Notes: generated from the sequence alone by a model not told the origin. 64,000 nucleotides of DNA from Acidobacteriota bacterium (GCA_017994815.1 JAGOJY010000004.1:1-64000), one strand, 5' to 3'. Positions 42,987-52,095 are shown, counted from the stretch's first letter. Program-made: numbers and translations.

Positions 42987-44135
42987 ATGATGAACGGCTG
43001 GGCCCCGGCCACCCAATACAACGTGAAGCCCCGCGCGCGTCGTCGCCGTCGGCGCGTGCTACGCCTCGGGCTCGCGGCCCTGCTGCTGGCGGGCCTCGGA
43101 GTGCTCGCGTGGTACTACTGGGACCCCCCGCCGCTGCCGGAGCAGCAGATCGAGCGCGGCCGGGCCGCGTTCCGGCAGGCCCAGAACGAGGCCGCGAAGC
43201 TCGCGCCGGCCGAACTCCAGCGCGCGAGCGTGATGCGGCTGGTGATGGAGCGCCTCGTGGCCGAGGAGCGGGCCCGCCTGATCCGCTTCCGCCGGCCGGA
43301 AGCCCTCGAGCACTACGCGCTGGAGCTGGAGAAGACGTCCAAGGCGGCCATCGCGGCGGCCGGCGCGCGTCGCGCGTCGCTCTTGCGTGACAGCGCGCAG
43401 CGGCGCACGCAACTCGAGGCGCGGCTGAACGCGCTCGCGGCCGACGTCGAGACGATGCCGGGCGAAAAGCTCCTGCAGCGGGCCTACAGCAGGGCCCAGA
43501 TCAAGCTGGAGCAGGTGCGCAAGCTCGAGCGGGAGAAGCGGACCGACAAGCTGATGGCCGAGATGAACCTCGCCGCCCAGGAGATCAGCGCGGCGGAGGA
43601 GATCCTCGACGAGCGGCTCGGGCGGCTGCACAACCCGACGCTGCAGCGGCGCTGGCAGTCGTGGGCCGACGCGACGATCGCCGCCAGCCGCGAGCGCGGG
43701 ACGGCGATCGTGGTCGACAAGCTCCGCCGGCGGTGCGTGGTGCTGCGCCACGGCCGGGCCGTGGCACAATACAAGGCGGAATTCGGGCGAAACGGACTCT
43801 CGGACAAGCTGCACGCGGGAGACGGGGCGACCCCGGAAGGCCGCTACCAGGTCACCTCCAAGAAGAGCCGCAGCCGGTTCTTCAAGGCGCTGGTGATCGA
43901 TTATCCCAACCGCGACGACCTGGCGGAGTATTCTGCCGCTCGTCGCCGCGGGCTCGTGCCGCGCGGGCACGGCCCCGGCAGCCTGATCGAGATCCACGGC
44001 AACGGCGGCAAGGGCACCAACTGGACCGACGGCTGCGTGGCACTGCGCGACAACGACATGGAGCGTCTGTTCCAGACGGTGGACATCGGCACGCCCGTAA
44101 CGATCGTCGGTGCGGCACGGCTGCCCGGCGATTGA
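42987..44135 (+). CDS. L,D-transpeptidase (YkuD domain) with coiled-coil stalk
   Basis: The start is uncertain; I chose the ATG pair at 42987/42990 over a TTG at 42930. The ~382-aa protein has an Arg-rich cytoplasmic N-terminus and one transmembrane helix. A periplasmic helical region of ~170 residues leads to a YkuD domain whose active site reads HGNGGKGTNWTDGCVAL, with Cys near 350. Asp replaces the His found before Gly-Cys in the classic SHGC motif, as in YafK-like (COG3034) members. Such enzymes form or break 3-3 cross-links or lipoprotein-peptidoglycan links. Confidence 0.85.
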   Translation: MMNGWAPATQYNVKPRARRRRRRVLRLGLAALLLAGLGVLAWYYWDPPPLPEQQIERGRAAFRQAQNEAAKLAPAELQRASVMRLVMERLVAEERARLIRFRRPEALEHYALELEKTSKAAIAAAGARRASLLRDSAQRRTQLEARLNALAADVETMPGEKLLQRAYSRAQIKLEQVRKLEREKRTDKLMAEMNLAAQEISAAEEILDERLGRLHNPTLQRRWQSWADATIAASRERGTAIVVDKLRRRCVVLRHGRAVAQYKAEFGRNGLSDKLHAGDGATPEGRYQVTSKKSRSRFFKALVIDYPNRDDLAEYSAARRRGLVPRGHGPGSLIEIHGNGGKGTNWTDGCVALRDNDMERLFQTVDIGTPVTIVGAARLPGD

Positions 44136-44145
44136 GGTCTTGAAG

Positions 44146-44862
44146 GTGGAACAAGTTCACGAAGGTCTCGGTCAACCCCCGGCGGTCCCCACCCCGGCGA
44201 CGGTCGCGCTCCCCGCGCGCCGGCGCGGGCGCTGGCGCCGCTGGCTCATCGGCTTGCTGGCGATCGTGTTCTGGATCGTCGGCGGGGCGCTGCTGGTCGC
44301 GCACTTCGGCGGGTTCAGCTACGAGCCGGCGTCGCGCGCGGTCTTCCGGGTCGCGGCGGAGGAACCGCCCACGGCCAAGGAACTCACGCGCCTCGAGCGC
44401 AAGCTGCAGGGGATGGCGCCGCGCTCGAACTTCATCGTGGTCGACACGGTCGAGAACCGGCTGCAGTTGCGCAAGGGCGACGAGATCCTGCGGGACTCGG
44501 TGTGCTCGGCCGGGACCGGCGCGCGCTTGGTCGACCCGAAGTCGGGCCGGGAGTGGATCTTCGACACGCCGCGCGGGCTGCGCAAGGTGCGCGAGAAGCG
44601 GACGAACCCGGTCTGGACCAAGCCCGAGTGGGCCTTCATCGAGGAAGGCGAGGACCTGCCGACGAACTGGTCGGATCGCATCGATGCCGACACGCTCGGC
44701 GCGTACGCGCTCTACCTCGGCGACGGCTACATGATCCACGGGACGCTGTACCAGCGTTACCTCGGCCGCAGTGTCACGCACGGCTGCATCCGGCTGGGCG
44801 ACGACGACCTGGAGTTCGTGTTCAAGAACTCCCCGCTCGGTACGCCCGTCCTGCTGTTCTGA
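44146..44862 (+). CDS. L,D-transpeptidase (YkuD domain), canonical motif
   Basis: The GTG at 44146 has GAGG 8 nt upstream, which overlaps the previous stop codon. The 238-aa protein has one N-terminal transmembrane helix (about 35-55) and a YkuD domain with the classic active site IHGTLYQRYLGRSVTHGCIRL (Cys214). It would act in the periplasm on peptidoglycan tetrapeptides. The tight spacing to both neighbours indicates a three-gene unit. Gene order suggests that it and the YafK-like enzyme make and edit the same kind of linkage. Confidence 0.9.
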   Translation: MEQVHEGLGQPPAVPTPATVALPARRRGRWRRWLIGLLAIVFWIVGGALLVAHFGGFSYEPASRAVFRVAAEEPPTAKELTRLERKLQGMAPRSNFIVVDTVENRLQLRKGDEILRDSVCSAGTGARLVDPKSGREWIFDTPRGLRKVREKRTNPVWTKPEWAFIEEGEDLPTNWSDRIDADTLGAYALYLGDGYMIHGTLYQRYLGRSVTHGCIRLGDDDLEFVFKNSPLGTPVLLF

Positions 44863-44869
44863 GGCCGGC

Positions 44870-45619
44870 GTGGCGCGCCGGTCGTTCTGGGCGCTGCTGC
44901 CGCTCCTGCTCGGCGTCGGCCTCGGCGTCGCCGCCGATGCCAACACCGCCCGCAAGCAGTACCTGCTCGAGGAGATCCGCCTCGCCAAGTCCGAGGACCT
45001 GTACCTCGTGCTGCAGATCCAGAAGCCGGTACTCGAGCTGAAGATCGCCGACGTCGTCGTGCGGCGATTCCCGCTGCTCGCGGCGCGCATCGGGCAACCG
45101 CGGCTCGGCGGCAGCGACGAGTGGGTCTGGCCGTCGGTCAAGTTCACGATGGTCTCGGAACTCGCGGAACCGGACCGGCCGCTGATCACGCCGCCCGACA
45201 AGTCGGGCGGCAGCTCCGCCGACGGCAGCGCCGACGGTTCGGCCGACGGCAGCGCCGCGCCGACCGGCGACAGTTCCGCCGACGGCACGACGACCACCCT
45301 GCCGCGCAACCCTTTGGCCGAGTCGCTGAGCGAGTACCGCGAGCGCGTGTACCAGGGCGTGCCGACGATCTACCGCCTGCGCTTCGACCCCGGGCTGGAG
45401 TTGCTCGTCCGGGGAGAGCAGACGGCCCAGGACTGGCGCAGCCGCCTGCGTCGGTTCTGGCACCTGTTCACCGACGGCATGGACGGCTTCCGCCGCTGGC
45501 TCAAGCGCGAGCCCCCGGTCACCCGGCTCGTGCTGGAAATGTCGTTCGACGACGCGCGCCGGCTCTATCTCGCGCTGCGCCCCAAGATGGAACTGCTCGT
45601 CGAGCCTCCCACCCAGTAA
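44870..45619 (+). CDS. exported companion protein of the L,D-transpeptidases
   Basis: The GTG at 44870 has GAGG 5 nt upstream. The 249-aa product starts with a signal peptide (ending GVAADA). A segment resembling the first strands of YkuD proteins follows (LYLVLQIQKPVLELKIADVVV), but no HGC catalytic motif is present. A run of Ser-Ala-Asp-Gly repeats around residues 118-138 separates this part from a C-terminal helical region. It may be a catalytically dead L,D-transpeptidase relative or a regulator. Gene spacing ties it to the two active enzymes. Confidence 0.75.
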   Translation: MARRSFWALLPLLLGVGLGVAADANTARKQYLLEEIRLAKSEDLYLVLQIQKPVLELKIADVVVRRFPLLAARIGQPRLGGSDEWVWPSVKFTMVSELAEPDRPLITPPDKSGGSSADGSADGSADGSAAPTGDSSADGTTTTLPRNPLAESLSEYRERVYQGVPTIYRLRFDPGLELLVRGEQTAQDWRSRLRRFWHLFTDGMDGFRRWLKREPPVTRLVLEMSFDDARRLYLALRPKMELLVEPPTQ

Positions 45620-45661
45620 CACGATCCGCTGCGCGCGGGACGCATCGGCGTCACGGCCGCG

Positions 45662-46333
45662 TCAGTCGACGGTGTCCTTGAGGCGCGACGCGAACTTCTG
45701 GCGGAGCTTGGCCAGCTTGGGCGAGATCACGACGCGGCAGTACGGCTGCTGCGGATTGCGGTCGTAGTACTCCTGGTGGTACGTCTCGGCGGGATAGAAC
45801 TGTGCGTAAGGCTCGACCTCGGTGACGATCCGGCCCTCGAAGTACTCGCGGTTGAGGTCGCGGATGACCGCCTCGGCCGTGCGCGCCTGTTCCGCGGAGT
45901 GCGTGAAGATGACCGAGCGGTACTGCGTGCCGACGTCGGCGCCCTGCCGGTCCTTGGTCGTGGGATCGTGGACGGCGAAGAAGATCTCGAGGAGATCGCG
46001 GTACGGGAGCACCGCCGGATCGAACGTGACCTGGACGACCTCGGCGTGTCCCGTCCTGCCGGAGCAGACCTGCTCGTAGCTCGGGTTCGCGACGGTCCCC
46101 CCCGAGTAGCCGGAGACGACGTTTTCCACCCCCTCGACGCGGCGCAGCACCGCTTCGATGCACCAGAAACAGCCTCCGCCGAGCGTCGCCGTCTCCATCG
46201 CCGCGCCTCCGCCGGCCGCGCGCGCCGTCGGCGCGGTGCCGGTCTTTGAGCCGGCCGGCGGACTCGCCGCGGGAGCGCTGCAGGCCACCAGCACCGCGAC
46301 TCCCAGGCCGGCCAGGATCCACAGGTATCTCAT
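45662..46333 (-). CDS. msrA: lipoprotein-type peptide methionine sulfoxide reductase A
   Basis: This 223-aa protein reduces the S-epimer of methionine sulfoxide in proteins. It carries a lipoprotein signal with lipobox LVAC (Cys18) and a low-complexity linker, then a full MsrA domain with the catalytic motif GGGCFWCIEA (Cys55) and GYSGG, GHAEVVQV and DPTTKDRQGADVGTQYRS segments. A lipid-anchored periplasmic MsrA is less common than the cytosolic form and suggests repair of oxidised envelope proteins. The electron donor is not evident here. Confidence 0.93.
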   Translation of the reverse strand: MRYLWILAGLGVAVLVACSAPAASPPAGSKTGTAPTARAAGGGAAMETATLGGGCFWCIEAVLRRVEGVENVVSGYSGGTVANPSYEQVCSGRTGHAEVVQVTFDPAVLPYRDLLEIFFAVHDPTTKDRQGADVGTQYRSVIFTHSAEQARTAEAVIRDLNREYFEGRIVTEVEPYAQFYPAETYHQEYYDRNPQQPYCRVVISPKLAKLRQKFASRLKDTVD

Positions 46334-46472
46334 GCCGCGTCCTCTCGCGCCCCTCCGCCCTCGAATACGCCGCGACCGGGTGCCTGGTTACAACCTTACC
46401 GGGAACACGACACCCTGCCACCCGCGTGTCGGGGCAAGCGTGTCCTGCGCCCGTGTCGCCGATCGAGCGCGA

Positions 46473-46844
46473 TCAACGAGGAACTGCGGGGACGTCGATC
46501 CAGACGACGAGCCTGTCCGGGCGCGGGACCTCGAAGTGCAGCGAGTGCTCCCGGCCGAGGCGGACCAGGGCCTCCTTGATCGTCAGGTTCTTCCAGTCGA
46601 CCGACAGGACGACGTCGGGGCGCTGGCCCCTGAACTCCACGGTGTACCCGCCGACGTAGGCCAGAACCTGCAGGACCTGCGGCAGCTTCGCCTCGGGGAA
46701 CTTGAGCGCGACCGGGACGGCGGAGGCCTCCAGCCGATCGAGCGCCGAGAACTTGCGGTCGGGCTGCTCGGCCGCGAGCCCCGGGCCCACGGCAAACAGC
46801 GATAGGAGGGCGATCCGGCCGGCGAACCGCCGAAAACCTGCCAC
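46473..46844 (-). CDS. stand-alone STN-domain exported protein
   Basis: A GTG at 46844 with GGAGG 4 nt upstream gives 123 aa. A signal peptide (ending GPGLAAEQ) precedes a secretin/TonB short N-terminal domain: VALKFPEAKLPQVLQVLAYVG, then VVLSVDWKNLTIKEALVRL. There is no barrel or secretin pore after it, so this is the domain alone. STN domains normally signal between outer-membrane channels and inner partners. A longer in-frame ATG start 5' is possible. Function unknown. Confidence 0.7.
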   Translation of the reverse strand: MAGFRRFAGRIALLSLFAVGPGLAAEQPDRKFSALDRLEASAVPVALKFPEAKLPQVLQVLAYVGGYTVEFRGQRPDVVLSVDWKNLTIKEALVRLGREHSLHFEVPRPDRLVVWIDVPAVPR

Positions 46845-47004
46845 GTGGCCTCCCCGGCCCAGCCCGGCGGCCGTCGCGATCATACGCCGCCCGGGCGGGG
46901 CAGGTGACGTCGAACTCGCGGGGCGAACATGCGCGAACAAGAAGGTCGGAGCAGCGCACGGGACGAATTGACCCGCGGATCATAACTTCCCCGGCGGAGG
47001 GTCG

Positions 47005-49266
47005 ATGATCCATCACCGCCGTGGCCGTTCCTGTACGTGGATCCTGTGCTTGACGACGTTGCTCACCTTCGGCGTATCGGTCGGGGCCCCGGTCATCATC
47101 CAGGCCGGCTTCGTCTCGCCGGCGCGCGCCGCGAAAGGTGAGCCTTTGATGATCATGGCCGAGAAGCTCGTCGAGCCGGTGCGAGTCTTCTTCTCGGACG
47201 GTTCGAACCCGACCGTGGAAGCGCCCGTCCTCGGCCTCGACACGGAGCGCGGCATGGTCGTGGTCCAGGTGCCGTCCGCGGCCAAGGGCGGCCCGATGAA
47301 GATCTCGGCCGCCGGGGTCGACTCCCCGGCCTACATGTTCCGCGTGCTGTCGTCGACGTTCGTGCAGGGTACGAACCAGGTGAGCGGGCGCGTCCTGGCC
47401 GGCGGCACGGGCGTCGCGGATGCGCTCGTGGCGCTGCTCAAGCCCGACCCCTGCGGCGAGATGGCGCTGTGGGACGGGGCCGTGACCGACGCTTCCGGCA
47501 ACTTCGCGCTGAACGGCCAGGACGGGGACTACCTGATCATGGTGTTCGCGCCGTTCCCGGCGAGCCTTGCACCCGGCGCGATGCCGGTGACCCTCGGGCC
47601 GACTCCGGTTTCGCAGGACGTCGAGCTGATCGCCGGCACGGTCGTCACGGGCAGCGTCGTCGACGCCGGTCCGGGCGCCACGCCGATCGCCGGCGCGCTC
47701 GTGGAATTCGAGGGTGCGGGGCACGAGCAGGTTTTTACCGACGCAAGCGGCGAGTTCGCGGTTCGATTGCTGCCCGGCGAGTGGGAGTTGCGGTTCAACC
47801 CGCCGACGAGTGACACGCACGCGTTCCGGGAGACGCGGATCGACGTCCCCGACACCGGCGCGCTCAGCCTCGGGCCGCAGGCGCTCGCGGGCGGCGTGCG
47901 CATCTACGGGACGGTCACGCGCGCGGCGGACGGGCGCGCGCTGTCCGGCGGGCGGATCGACGTCGCCACGTCGGACCCTTGGGTGCAAGTCGACGAGAAG
48001 CCGGTCCGGGGGGACGGCACGTACTCGGTGTATGTCCCGGCCGGCGCGAACTACCAGCTCACCGTCCGCTTCGACCGCGACAGCTTCGTCGTGGACACCT
48101 GGACGAACGTCACCGTCGGCGCCACCGCCGTCCAGCGGAACTTCTCGATTCCCGACTGCGCGTCGGTCTCCGGCACCGTGCGCGAACAGGTGAATTCCGA
48201 ACCGCTCGACGAGATCCACGTGGCAGCGTTCACCTCGGCCGGCGACTGGCTGGCCCAGGACGAGACCTGCGCGGACGGGAGCTACCGCCTGCGCATCCCC
48301 CCGGGGCCCGAGCAATACGCGATCGCGATGCCGGCCTGGGAGAACAACGGCTACGCGATCCAGGTCTGGGACGGAACGCCGGACGGCACTCCCTTCGGCT
48401 GCGAAGCCTCGCCGATCACGCTGTTCAACGCGGGCGATGCGACCGGCGGCATCGACTTCGCCCTGCGACCGCAGGCGGTCATCAGCGGGGTCGTGACGTA
48501 CCAGGAATCCGGCTGCACGGTGCCGATTCCGACCTACGTTTACGTCGACGACGGCCAGGACCACGGATGCTGGCTCGGCGCGTATGACGCGAACGTCACG
48601 AGCGGCTACCAGTTGTACGGCCTGCCGCCCTCGACCGTCGTTCCGTGGTTGCGGGCCTGCGTGCAGGCCGAGGGCATGGCCCGCCAGTGCTACGAACTGG
48701 TGCAGCCGCCGGCCTACACGCCGATCGTCGTGGGCGAATCGCAGAGCGTTTCGGGAATCGACTTCTGCATCGGTGGCGGCCCGACCAGCGAGGTCCCCTC
48801 GCTCGAGGTGGCCAAGACCGGCGGCATGATCCGAATGACGTGGCCCGCGTCGAGCGATCTGTACCACGATCGCTACACCGTGCGCGGCGGCATGACCGCG
48901 ATCCCGAACACTCCTCCCGGCCAGTACCCGGTCGACCCGCGGATGGACGTCGTCGACAGCCCGACCCTCAACGAGTCCTTTGTCCCGCTCGCCACGCCCT
49001 ACGTCTTCTTCCTGGTCACCGACACCGGGCCGACCGGTATCGAGGGCCCGCCGGGCTCGTACGACGAGGACTTCGCCGGGAGCCCGGCCGCCGGCCTGCT
49101 CCTGCAGCCGTGGCGACGACCGCCCACGGGCGCCGGCATGTGCGAGGGACAGCTCGCCGCCTGGCCCGACCTGCCGACCGAGCGCGTGCTGCCGCTGCGC
49201 CCGCTGCGGGACGCCGGTCGCCCCCTCCCGGTCGAGGCGCGAAGGCTCACACCGGCGACGCCCTGA
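47005..49266 (+). CDS. large secreted multidomain protein with carboxypeptidase-regulatory-like repeats
   Basis: This 753-aa protein starts 3 nt after GGAGGG. An N-terminal hydrophobic signal (residues 10-30) is followed by an Ig/IPT-like domain. Several Ig-like beta domains of the carboxypeptidase-regulatory type come next, each marked by VSGRV, VVTGSVVDA, IYGTVTRAADG, VSGTVRE or ISGVVTY followed by D-G-x-Y/F turns. Cys pairs in the middle domains suggest disulfides. The C-terminal part resembles a fibronectin-type domain ending near VFFLVTD. No LPxTG, PEP or type IX signal is evident. It is probably an extracellular or surface protein. Confidence 0.85.
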   Translation: MIHHRRGRSCTWILCLTTLLTFGVSVGAPVIIQAGFVSPARAAKGEPLMIMAEKLVEPVRVFFSDGSNPTVEAPVLGLDTERGMVVVQVPSAAKGGPMKISAAGVDSPAYMFRVLSSTFVQGTNQVSGRVLAGGTGVADALVALLKPDPCGEMALWDGAVTDASGNFALNGQDGDYLIMVFAPFPASLAPGAMPVTLGPTPVSQDVELIAGTVVTGSVVDAGPGATPIAGALVEFEGAGHEQVFTDASGEFAVRLLPGEWELRFNPPTSDTHAFRETRIDVPDTGALSLGPQALAGGVRIYGTVTRAADGRALSGGRIDVATSDPWVQVDEKPVRGDGTYSVYVPAGANYQLTVRFDRDSFVVDTWTNVTVGATAVQRNFSIPDCASVSGTVREQVNSEPLDEIHVAAFTSAGDWLAQDETCADGSYRLRIPPGPEQYAIAMPAWENNGYAIQVWDGTPDGTPFGCEASPITLFNAGDATGGIDFALRPQAVISGVVTYQESGCTVPIPTYVYVDDGQDHGCWLGAYDANVTSGYQLYGLPPSTVVPWLRACVQAEGMARQCYELVQPPAYTPIVVGESQSVSGIDFCIGGGPTSEVPSLEVAKTGGMIRMTWPASSDLYHDRYTVRGGMTAIPNTPPGQYPVDPRMDVVDSPTLNESFVPLATPYVFFLVTDTGPTGIEGPPGSYDEDFAGSPAAGLLLQPWRRPPTGAGMCEGQLAAWPDLPTERVLPLRPLRDAGRPLPVEARRLTPATP

Positions 49267-49432
49267 CGCCCGGCCGGAGCGTCGGTTCGGATCACGGGGC
49301 GCCGTCCACCAGCCGTCCCGACGCGACGCACGCTGCACGTGCGGTGCGAGCCCGCGCATGACGGGCTAGCATTCGGTTCACGCCTGTCCGTGCGTGCCAC
49401 GGCGCGGCGGGCGAACCGTGAAGGACCCGGTG

Positions 49433-49855
49433 ATGCCGGAAAAGAAGACGGTCCGCAGGGCGCGCAAGGCCAAGCGCGAGGGCAAGGCGCCGAGCACGCA
49501 GGCGGGTGAATTCGTCCGCGAGGAGATCCACCACGTGCGCGAGGGCAAGCACGGTGCGCGCTCGACCAAGCAGGCGATCGCGATCGGGCTCTCGAAAGCG
49601 CGCCGCTCGGGCGTGGACGTGCCCGCGCCCAAGGGCCCGAAGTCCAAGACGTCGAGGAAGAAGTCTGCCACGCGCAAGAAGTCGCCCAAGCGTTCGCGCG
49701 CGACGAAGGCCGCGCTCAAGCGCGAGGGACGGAGCGCGGCGTCGCGGAAGTCGCTGTCACGCCAGGGCAAATCCGCCGCGAGGAAGCGCTCGAAGTCGAA
49801 CCGCTCGGCGGCCGCGAAGAAGGCGGCGCGCACGCGCAAGCGCCGCAAGTCGTAG
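49433..49855 (+). CDS. Lys/Arg-rich basic protein (DUF6496/histone H1-like)
   Basis: The ATG at 49433 follows AAGGA by about 8 nt; a GTG 39 bp upstream is the alternative. The ~140-aa product has an N-terminal segment EEIHHVREGKHGARSTKQAIA followed by IGLSKARR, typical of DUF6496. A tail made almost wholly of Lys, Arg, Ser and Ala follows, like histone H1/AlgP tails. Nucleoid or RNA binding is likely from charge, but untested. Confidence 0.75.
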   Translation: MPEKKTVRRARKAKREGKAPSTQAGEFVREEIHHVREGKHGARSTKQAIAIGLSKARRSGVDVPAPKGPKSKTSRKKSATRKKSPKRSRATKAALKREGRSAASRKSLSRQGKSAARKRSKSNRSAAAKKAARTRKRRKS

Positions 49856-49870
49856 CCGCGCCGAGCGCGG
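49856..49870. terminator. small hairpin between convergent genes
   Basis: CCGCGC-CGA-GCGCGG is a perfect 6-bp stem directly after the basic-protein stop and before the stop of the convergent dienelactone hydrolase gene. No T-tract. Confidence 0.35.
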
Positions 49871-49872
49871 AG

Positions 49873-50598
49873 TCAGCCGAGGACCTCGGCCAGGAACGCG
49901 CGCATCGCCTGCCACGAGCGGCGCTCGGCGTCCGGCTGGTAGAACAACCCGCTCGCGCGATCGGAGCCGGCCGCGGGATTGGTGAAGCCGTGGCCGGACG
50001 CGCCGTAGACGACGAGCTGCCAGTCGGCGCCGGCCTCCTGCATCTCGCGCTGGAACGCGAGGACATCCTCCACGGGAACGATCGGATCCTCGGCACCGTG
50101 CAGCGCGAGCACCTTGGCCCGGAGCCCGCCGCGGCCGGCGAGCCGATGCGTCGCCAGCATTCCGTGGAAGCTGACGACGCCGGCGAGTTCCGCACCGTCG
50201 CGGGCCAGTTCCAAGACGACGTGCCCGCCGAAGCAGTAGCCGATCGCCGCGAGCGGCCGGTCGGCGCAGCGCGGCTCGCCCCGCAACCGGTCCAGCGCGG
50301 CCCGGGCCCGCCCGCGCAGGAGCCCCGGGTCGTTGCCGTAGCGCGCCGACTCGCGCGCCGCTTCCTCGCGATCGTGCGGTCGGACGCCGCGGCCGTAAAG
50401 GTCGAGCGCCAGGGCCACGTAGCCCAGGCCCGCCAGCGCGCGGGTCCGCTCCTCGATGAACGGCGCCAGCCCCATCCAGGTGTGCGCCACGAGAATGCCG
50501 GGGCGCGGGCCTTCCCGCGCCCCGTCCCAGGCCATGTAGCCTTCGCACGGCACGTCGCCGTGCGCGTAGACGACGTGCTCGCTCTGGATCGTCTCCAT
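49873..50598 (-). CDS. dienelactone hydrolase-family protein
   Basis: This 241-aa alpha/beta hydrolase has a Cys nucleophile in IGYCFGGHVV, the acid in HGAEDPIVP and the His in ASGHGFTNP, together the DLH triad. The ATG shares 1 bp with the stop of the NmrA-like gene (TGATG), so they form a unit. No catechol or chlorocatechol pathway genes are adjacent, so a housekeeping ester- or lactone-hydrolysing role is more likely than aromatic degradation. Confidence 0.9.
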   Translation of the reverse strand: METIQSEHVVYAHGDVPCEGYMAWDGAREGPRPGILVAHTWMGLAPFIEERTRALAGLGYVALALDLYGRGVRPHDREEAARESARYGNDPGLLRGRARAALDRLRGEPRCADRPLAAIGYCFGGHVVLELARDGAELAGVVSFHGMLATHRLAGRGGLRAKVLALHGAEDPIVPVEDVLAFQREMQEAGADWQLVVYGASGHGFTNPAAGSDRASGLFYQPDAERRSWQAMRAFLAEVLG

Positions 50599-51548
50599 CA
50601 CTCGATCGGGATCCGGTCCTTGTTGCGCGCCAGCCACGTCTCGAAGTTCTGCAGCGCCGGGTTGAGCGCACGCGTCGCCGCGACGTCGCGCGGGGCGCGG
50701 AATTCGCGGTCGAACTCGGCGTTGACCTGGAACATGTTGCCCAGGTCGTCGGCGCCGGGGAACCCGAGCGCGCGGAATGCCGCCGGCGACATCGCGTCGT
50801 GCCGGACCTCCTCGCCGAGCGCACGGCCGAGTGCCCCCGCGATCTCCGCCCCCGACAGGTGCTCGCCGGCGATGCCGACCGTCTTGCCGACGTACTCGCG
50901 ACCGGCGGCGAAGATCGCCAGCGCGCACTTGCCGATGTCCTCGGCGGCGATGCCCGGCAGTTTCTTGTCGCCCATCGGCAGCGTGAAGCCCAGCTTGCCG
51001 TCCTGGCCGCGCTTCGGGTGCATGCCGAAGAAGATCATGTTGTCCCAGTAGAACGAGGTCAGGAGGAACGTGGTCGGCACGCCGAGGTTGCGAAACTGTT
51101 GGTCCGCCTCGCCCTTGGCGTCGAAGTGCGGGACCTTGTAATTCCCGCCCAGCGTCGGAATCCGCGGGTCTTCCAGCGGGACCCAGCGCCGCGTGTCCTC
51201 CAGCGTGGACCAGATCACGTGCTTGACGCCCGCGTCGCGCGCGGCCTGGGCCATGTTCCGGGCCTGCGCCAGCTCGCGCTCCGGCGACATGTGTTCCCAG
51301 AACGGCGTGACGCAGAACGCCCCGTGCGCGCCGGCGAATGCCCGCGCGAGGCTTTGGACGTCGTCCGCGTCCGCCCGCACGACCTCGACACCCTGCTTGG
51401 CCAGCGCCTGCGCCTTGTCCGACGCGGGATTCCGCGTCAGCGCGCGTGCCGCGAACTGCCCCGTCTCGTCCCGCAGAATCGCGCGCACAAGCCCCCCGCC
51501 CTGCGCACCCGTCGCGCCCACGACGGCGATGACCTTGCGATCCGCCAT
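50598..51548 (-). CDS. NmrA-like NAD(P)-binding protein
   Basis: The ATG at 51548 has GGAGG 5 nt upstream, preferred over an in-frame start 45 bp earlier. This 316-aa atypical SDR has the motif VVGATGAQGGGLVRAI, then ARALTRNP and GNYKVPHFDAKGEAD in place of an active Tyr-x3-Lys. NmrA/HSCARG-type proteins act as redox sensors or reductases. It is followed in a TGATG arrangement by the dienelactone hydrolase gene. Confidence 0.88.
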   Translation of the reverse strand: MADRKVIAVVGATGAQGGGLVRAILRDETGQFAARALTRNPASDKAQALAKQGVEVVRADADDVQSLARAFAGAHGAFCVTPFWEHMSPERELAQARNMAQAARDAGVKHVIWSTLEDTRRWVPLEDPRIPTLGGNYKVPHFDAKGEADQQFRNLGVPTTFLLTSFYWDNMIFFGMHPKRGQDGKLGFTLPMGDKKLPGIAAEDIGKCALAIFAAGREYVGKTVGIAGEHLSGAEIAGALGRALGEEVRHDAMSPAAFRALGFPGADDLGNMFQVNAEFDREFRAPRDVAATRALNPALQNFETWLARNKDRIPIE

Positions 51549-51632
51549 CCGAACCTCCCTGACATGACAGTTTGTTTCCAGGCGGGCGGGCACCCGGCCG
51601 GCAGTCCTGCCCTTGCGAATTCGGCTCGGTAT

Positions 51633-52088
51633 TTAATCCCGAACGCGGCCCTTGCGCCCGCCCGTCGCGGTCGTGGGTGCGCGGCGAGCCATTCCCTCGA
51701 TGTGCGCCCATTGCTGCTCGCTCACCGGCATCACGGACAAGCGCGGAAGTCGCACCAGTTCGAAATCGGCCAGCTCCGGCTCGCGCTTGATTTCCGCCAG
51801 CGAGACCGGTCGAGCCAGCGCCGCGACCGGCACCACGTCGAGCGCGACGAGTCGCGGATCGTCGGCGTCCGGATCGGGGTAAGGCGCCGAGGTGACACGG
51901 CCGATGCCGACGACCGCCTTTTCGTCGCCCGTGTGGTAGTAGAAGAAGAGGTCTCCCGGCCGCGCCTCGCGCAGGTTTCGCAGCGCGAGGTTGTTCGCGA
52001 CACCGTTCCAGCGCGTCGCCCCGTCGCGCACGAACTCGGCGAACGAGTAGTGGGTCGGTTCTTCCTTGAACAGCCAGCGTCTGGACAT
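51633..52088 (-). CDS. EVE-domain protein
   Basis: This 151-aa protein matches the EVE/PUA-like family: RRWLFKEEPTHYSF at the start, WNGVANNLALRNLREARPGD in the core and FFYYHTGDEKAVVGIGRV. EVE domains bind modified bases in DNA or RNA; some sit in defence systems, but neighbours here are housekeeping genes. No Shine-Dalgarno sequence is present, and TAAGAT lies 7 nt before the ATG, suggesting a leaderless mRNA. Confidence 0.9.
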   Translation of the reverse strand: MSRRWLFKEEPTHYSFAEFVRDGATRWNGVANNLALRNLREARPGDLFFYYHTGDEKAVVGIGRVTSAPYPDPDADDPRLVALDVVPVAALARPVSLAEIKREPELADFELVRLPRLSVMPVSEQQWAHIEGMARRAPTTATGGRKGRVRD

Positions 52089-52095
52089 GCGCGCG

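Noticed and set aside
51633-52088. EVE-domain protein as part of a defence island
   Set aside because: EVE domains occur in defence systems, but no nuclease, methyltransferase or restriction gene is nearby.
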